This document shows positions 63,503 through 64,000 of a stretch of 64,000 nucleotides of DNA, one piece after another; positions within the stretch are counted from its first letter, which is position 1; each line of letters begins with the position of its first letter. A program made the translations under genes and the position numbers. Below the pieces are notes generated by a model. The model did no database searches and was not told the origin of the DNA. It worked only from the letters and a program-made list of their open reading frames with translations. The stretch is from Schistocephalus solidus (taxonomy: Eukaryota > Platyhelminthes > Cestoda > Diphyllobothriidea > Diphyllobothriidae). The DNA is taken from the NCBI GenBank assembly GCA_017591395.1, contig WEDG01001008.1, positions 1 to 64,000 of the forward strand, in the 5' to 3' direction.

Positions 63503-63504
<2 letters not shown>

Positions 63505-63568
<64 letters not shown>
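63505..63568. repeat. (TA)n at the right edge of the 355 bp array
   Basis: About 31 TA units. Confidence 0.95.
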
Positions 63569-63571
<3 letters not shown>

Positions 63572-63607
63572 TCGAATGTTCGAGAATATGCGAGGCCCAG
63601 GTAATTG

Positions 63608-63713
63608 TATTGAAGAAGACGGGAAGGCGTTCTCTGGGACCAGAATTTTATTCATCCGACGTCGGATGAATAAAATTCTGGTCCCAGAGAACGCCTTCCC
63701 GTCTTCTTCAATA
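63608..63713. repeat. Perfect 106 bp palindrome
   Basis: Two 53-base arms with no spacer, centred between 63660 and 63661 at CATCCGAC/GTCGGATG. Arms contain GACGGGAAGGCGTTCTCTGG and its reverse complement. A (TA)n run (63712-63724) borders the right side. Confidence 0.95.
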
Positions 63714-63724
63714 TATATATATAT

Positions 63725-64000
63725 TAATATATGTCGTAGAGCCTGCCAGTTTATCAATGAGGCCTCTATTTACTCCATAAAGAGCAAATCAGTAGGTAGC
63801 AGTTTGCGAAAACCTTTTGTGGATATATCGAGTCTGGCCTTTTTTCTTTCATATACCTGTAAATTCTGAATCCTATCGAAGAACATTCTCATACATCTTC
63901 GTTCATGGGCTACCAGACGGTTTTGAGCTGTTTCATGCATTTTCGTTAACCATTGTCACAATTTCACGTCACCTGACAACCATATAAATTAAGGGTGGTT
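63725..64000. other. No gene recognised
   Basis: Short open frame at 63725-63869 only; the window ends here. Confidence 0.4.

Larger units (their letters stand above)
61833..63504 (+). repeat. Tandem array of 354-356 bp hammerhead-encoding monomers
   Basis: Five near-identical monomers: the GTCGGAAGTACGGTATAACG block recurs at 62057, 62411, 62765, 63121 and 63477 (periods 354, 354, 356, 356). Differences are single substitutions and 1-2 base changes in A or G runs. No ORF longer than about 90 codons and no protein family. No convincing Pol III A/B boxes seen. Each monomer carries one complete hammerhead. Both edges are (TA)n. Confidence 0.95.

Noticed and set aside
61378..63760. Open frames rich in alternating Ile-Tyr
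   Set aside because: They are translations of (TA)n microsatellites, not genes.

Overview
This is a stretch of repeat-rich animal nuclear DNA holding one host gene. Intron-split coding, small and very large introns, non-LTR, LTR and Penelope-like retroelements and tRNA-derived repeats all exclude a prokaryote. The retroelement proteins, especially a LINE with a zinc-finger-like tail, look like those I know from diphyllobothriid tapeworms (Spirometra, Dibothriocephalus, Schistocephalus). That assignment is inference.

The only confident host gene is CFAP57 (WDR65), on the + strand in 13 exons from 14692 to 47865. It encodes about 1269 residues: N-terminal WD40 propellers (exons 1-8) and a long coiled coil (exons 9-13). 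The protein is an axonemal (ciliary/flagellar) factor. Two coding exons each carry one surplus base in a five-base homopolymer. All other splice sites and phases fit, so sequencing or assembly errors are the likeliest cause, with a decayed allele as the alternative.

Layout. 1-14 kb: decayed CR1/Jockey-type LINE copies, one inserted inside another. 14.7-47.9 kb: CFAP57; intron 10 carries a SINE and LINE-related pieces, intron 11 (13.6 kb) holds an antisense Ty3/Gypsy element with both LTRs plus a SINE, and intron 12 holds two Penelope-like fragments lying back to back. 48-51 kb: mostly unrecognised DNA. 51.4-53.7 kb and 60.5-61.4 kb: arrays of a 305-310 bp tRNA-derived repeat. 56-60.5 kb: a decayed LINE with APE endonuclease, reverse transcriptase and finger-like modules. 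61.4-63.5 kb: an array of a different 354-356 bp repeat. 63.6-63.7 kb: a perfect 106 bp palindrome.

The most interesting signal is that both tandem-repeat families appear to encode self-cleaving hammerhead ribozymes. Each 354-356 bp monomer has a type I hammerhead with an invariant core, a 4 bp helix I, a 5 bp helix II with an elaborate distal hairpin, and a GUC cleavage site. Each copy of the tRNA-derived repeat has a separate compact 45 nt hammerhead just downstream of its Pol III-type A and B boxes, with a helix I of up to 6 bp and an AUU cleavage site. Both have a palindromic, loopless helix III, as in dimer-acting hammerheads, and both arrays sit between (TA)n tracts and include head-to-head copies. 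The layout resembles the schistosome Sm-alpha repeats and animal or plant retrozymes, and suggests RNA-mediated circle or monomer production. I count 18 ribozyme copies: six in the 355 bp family, one with a broken core, and twelve in the SINE family.
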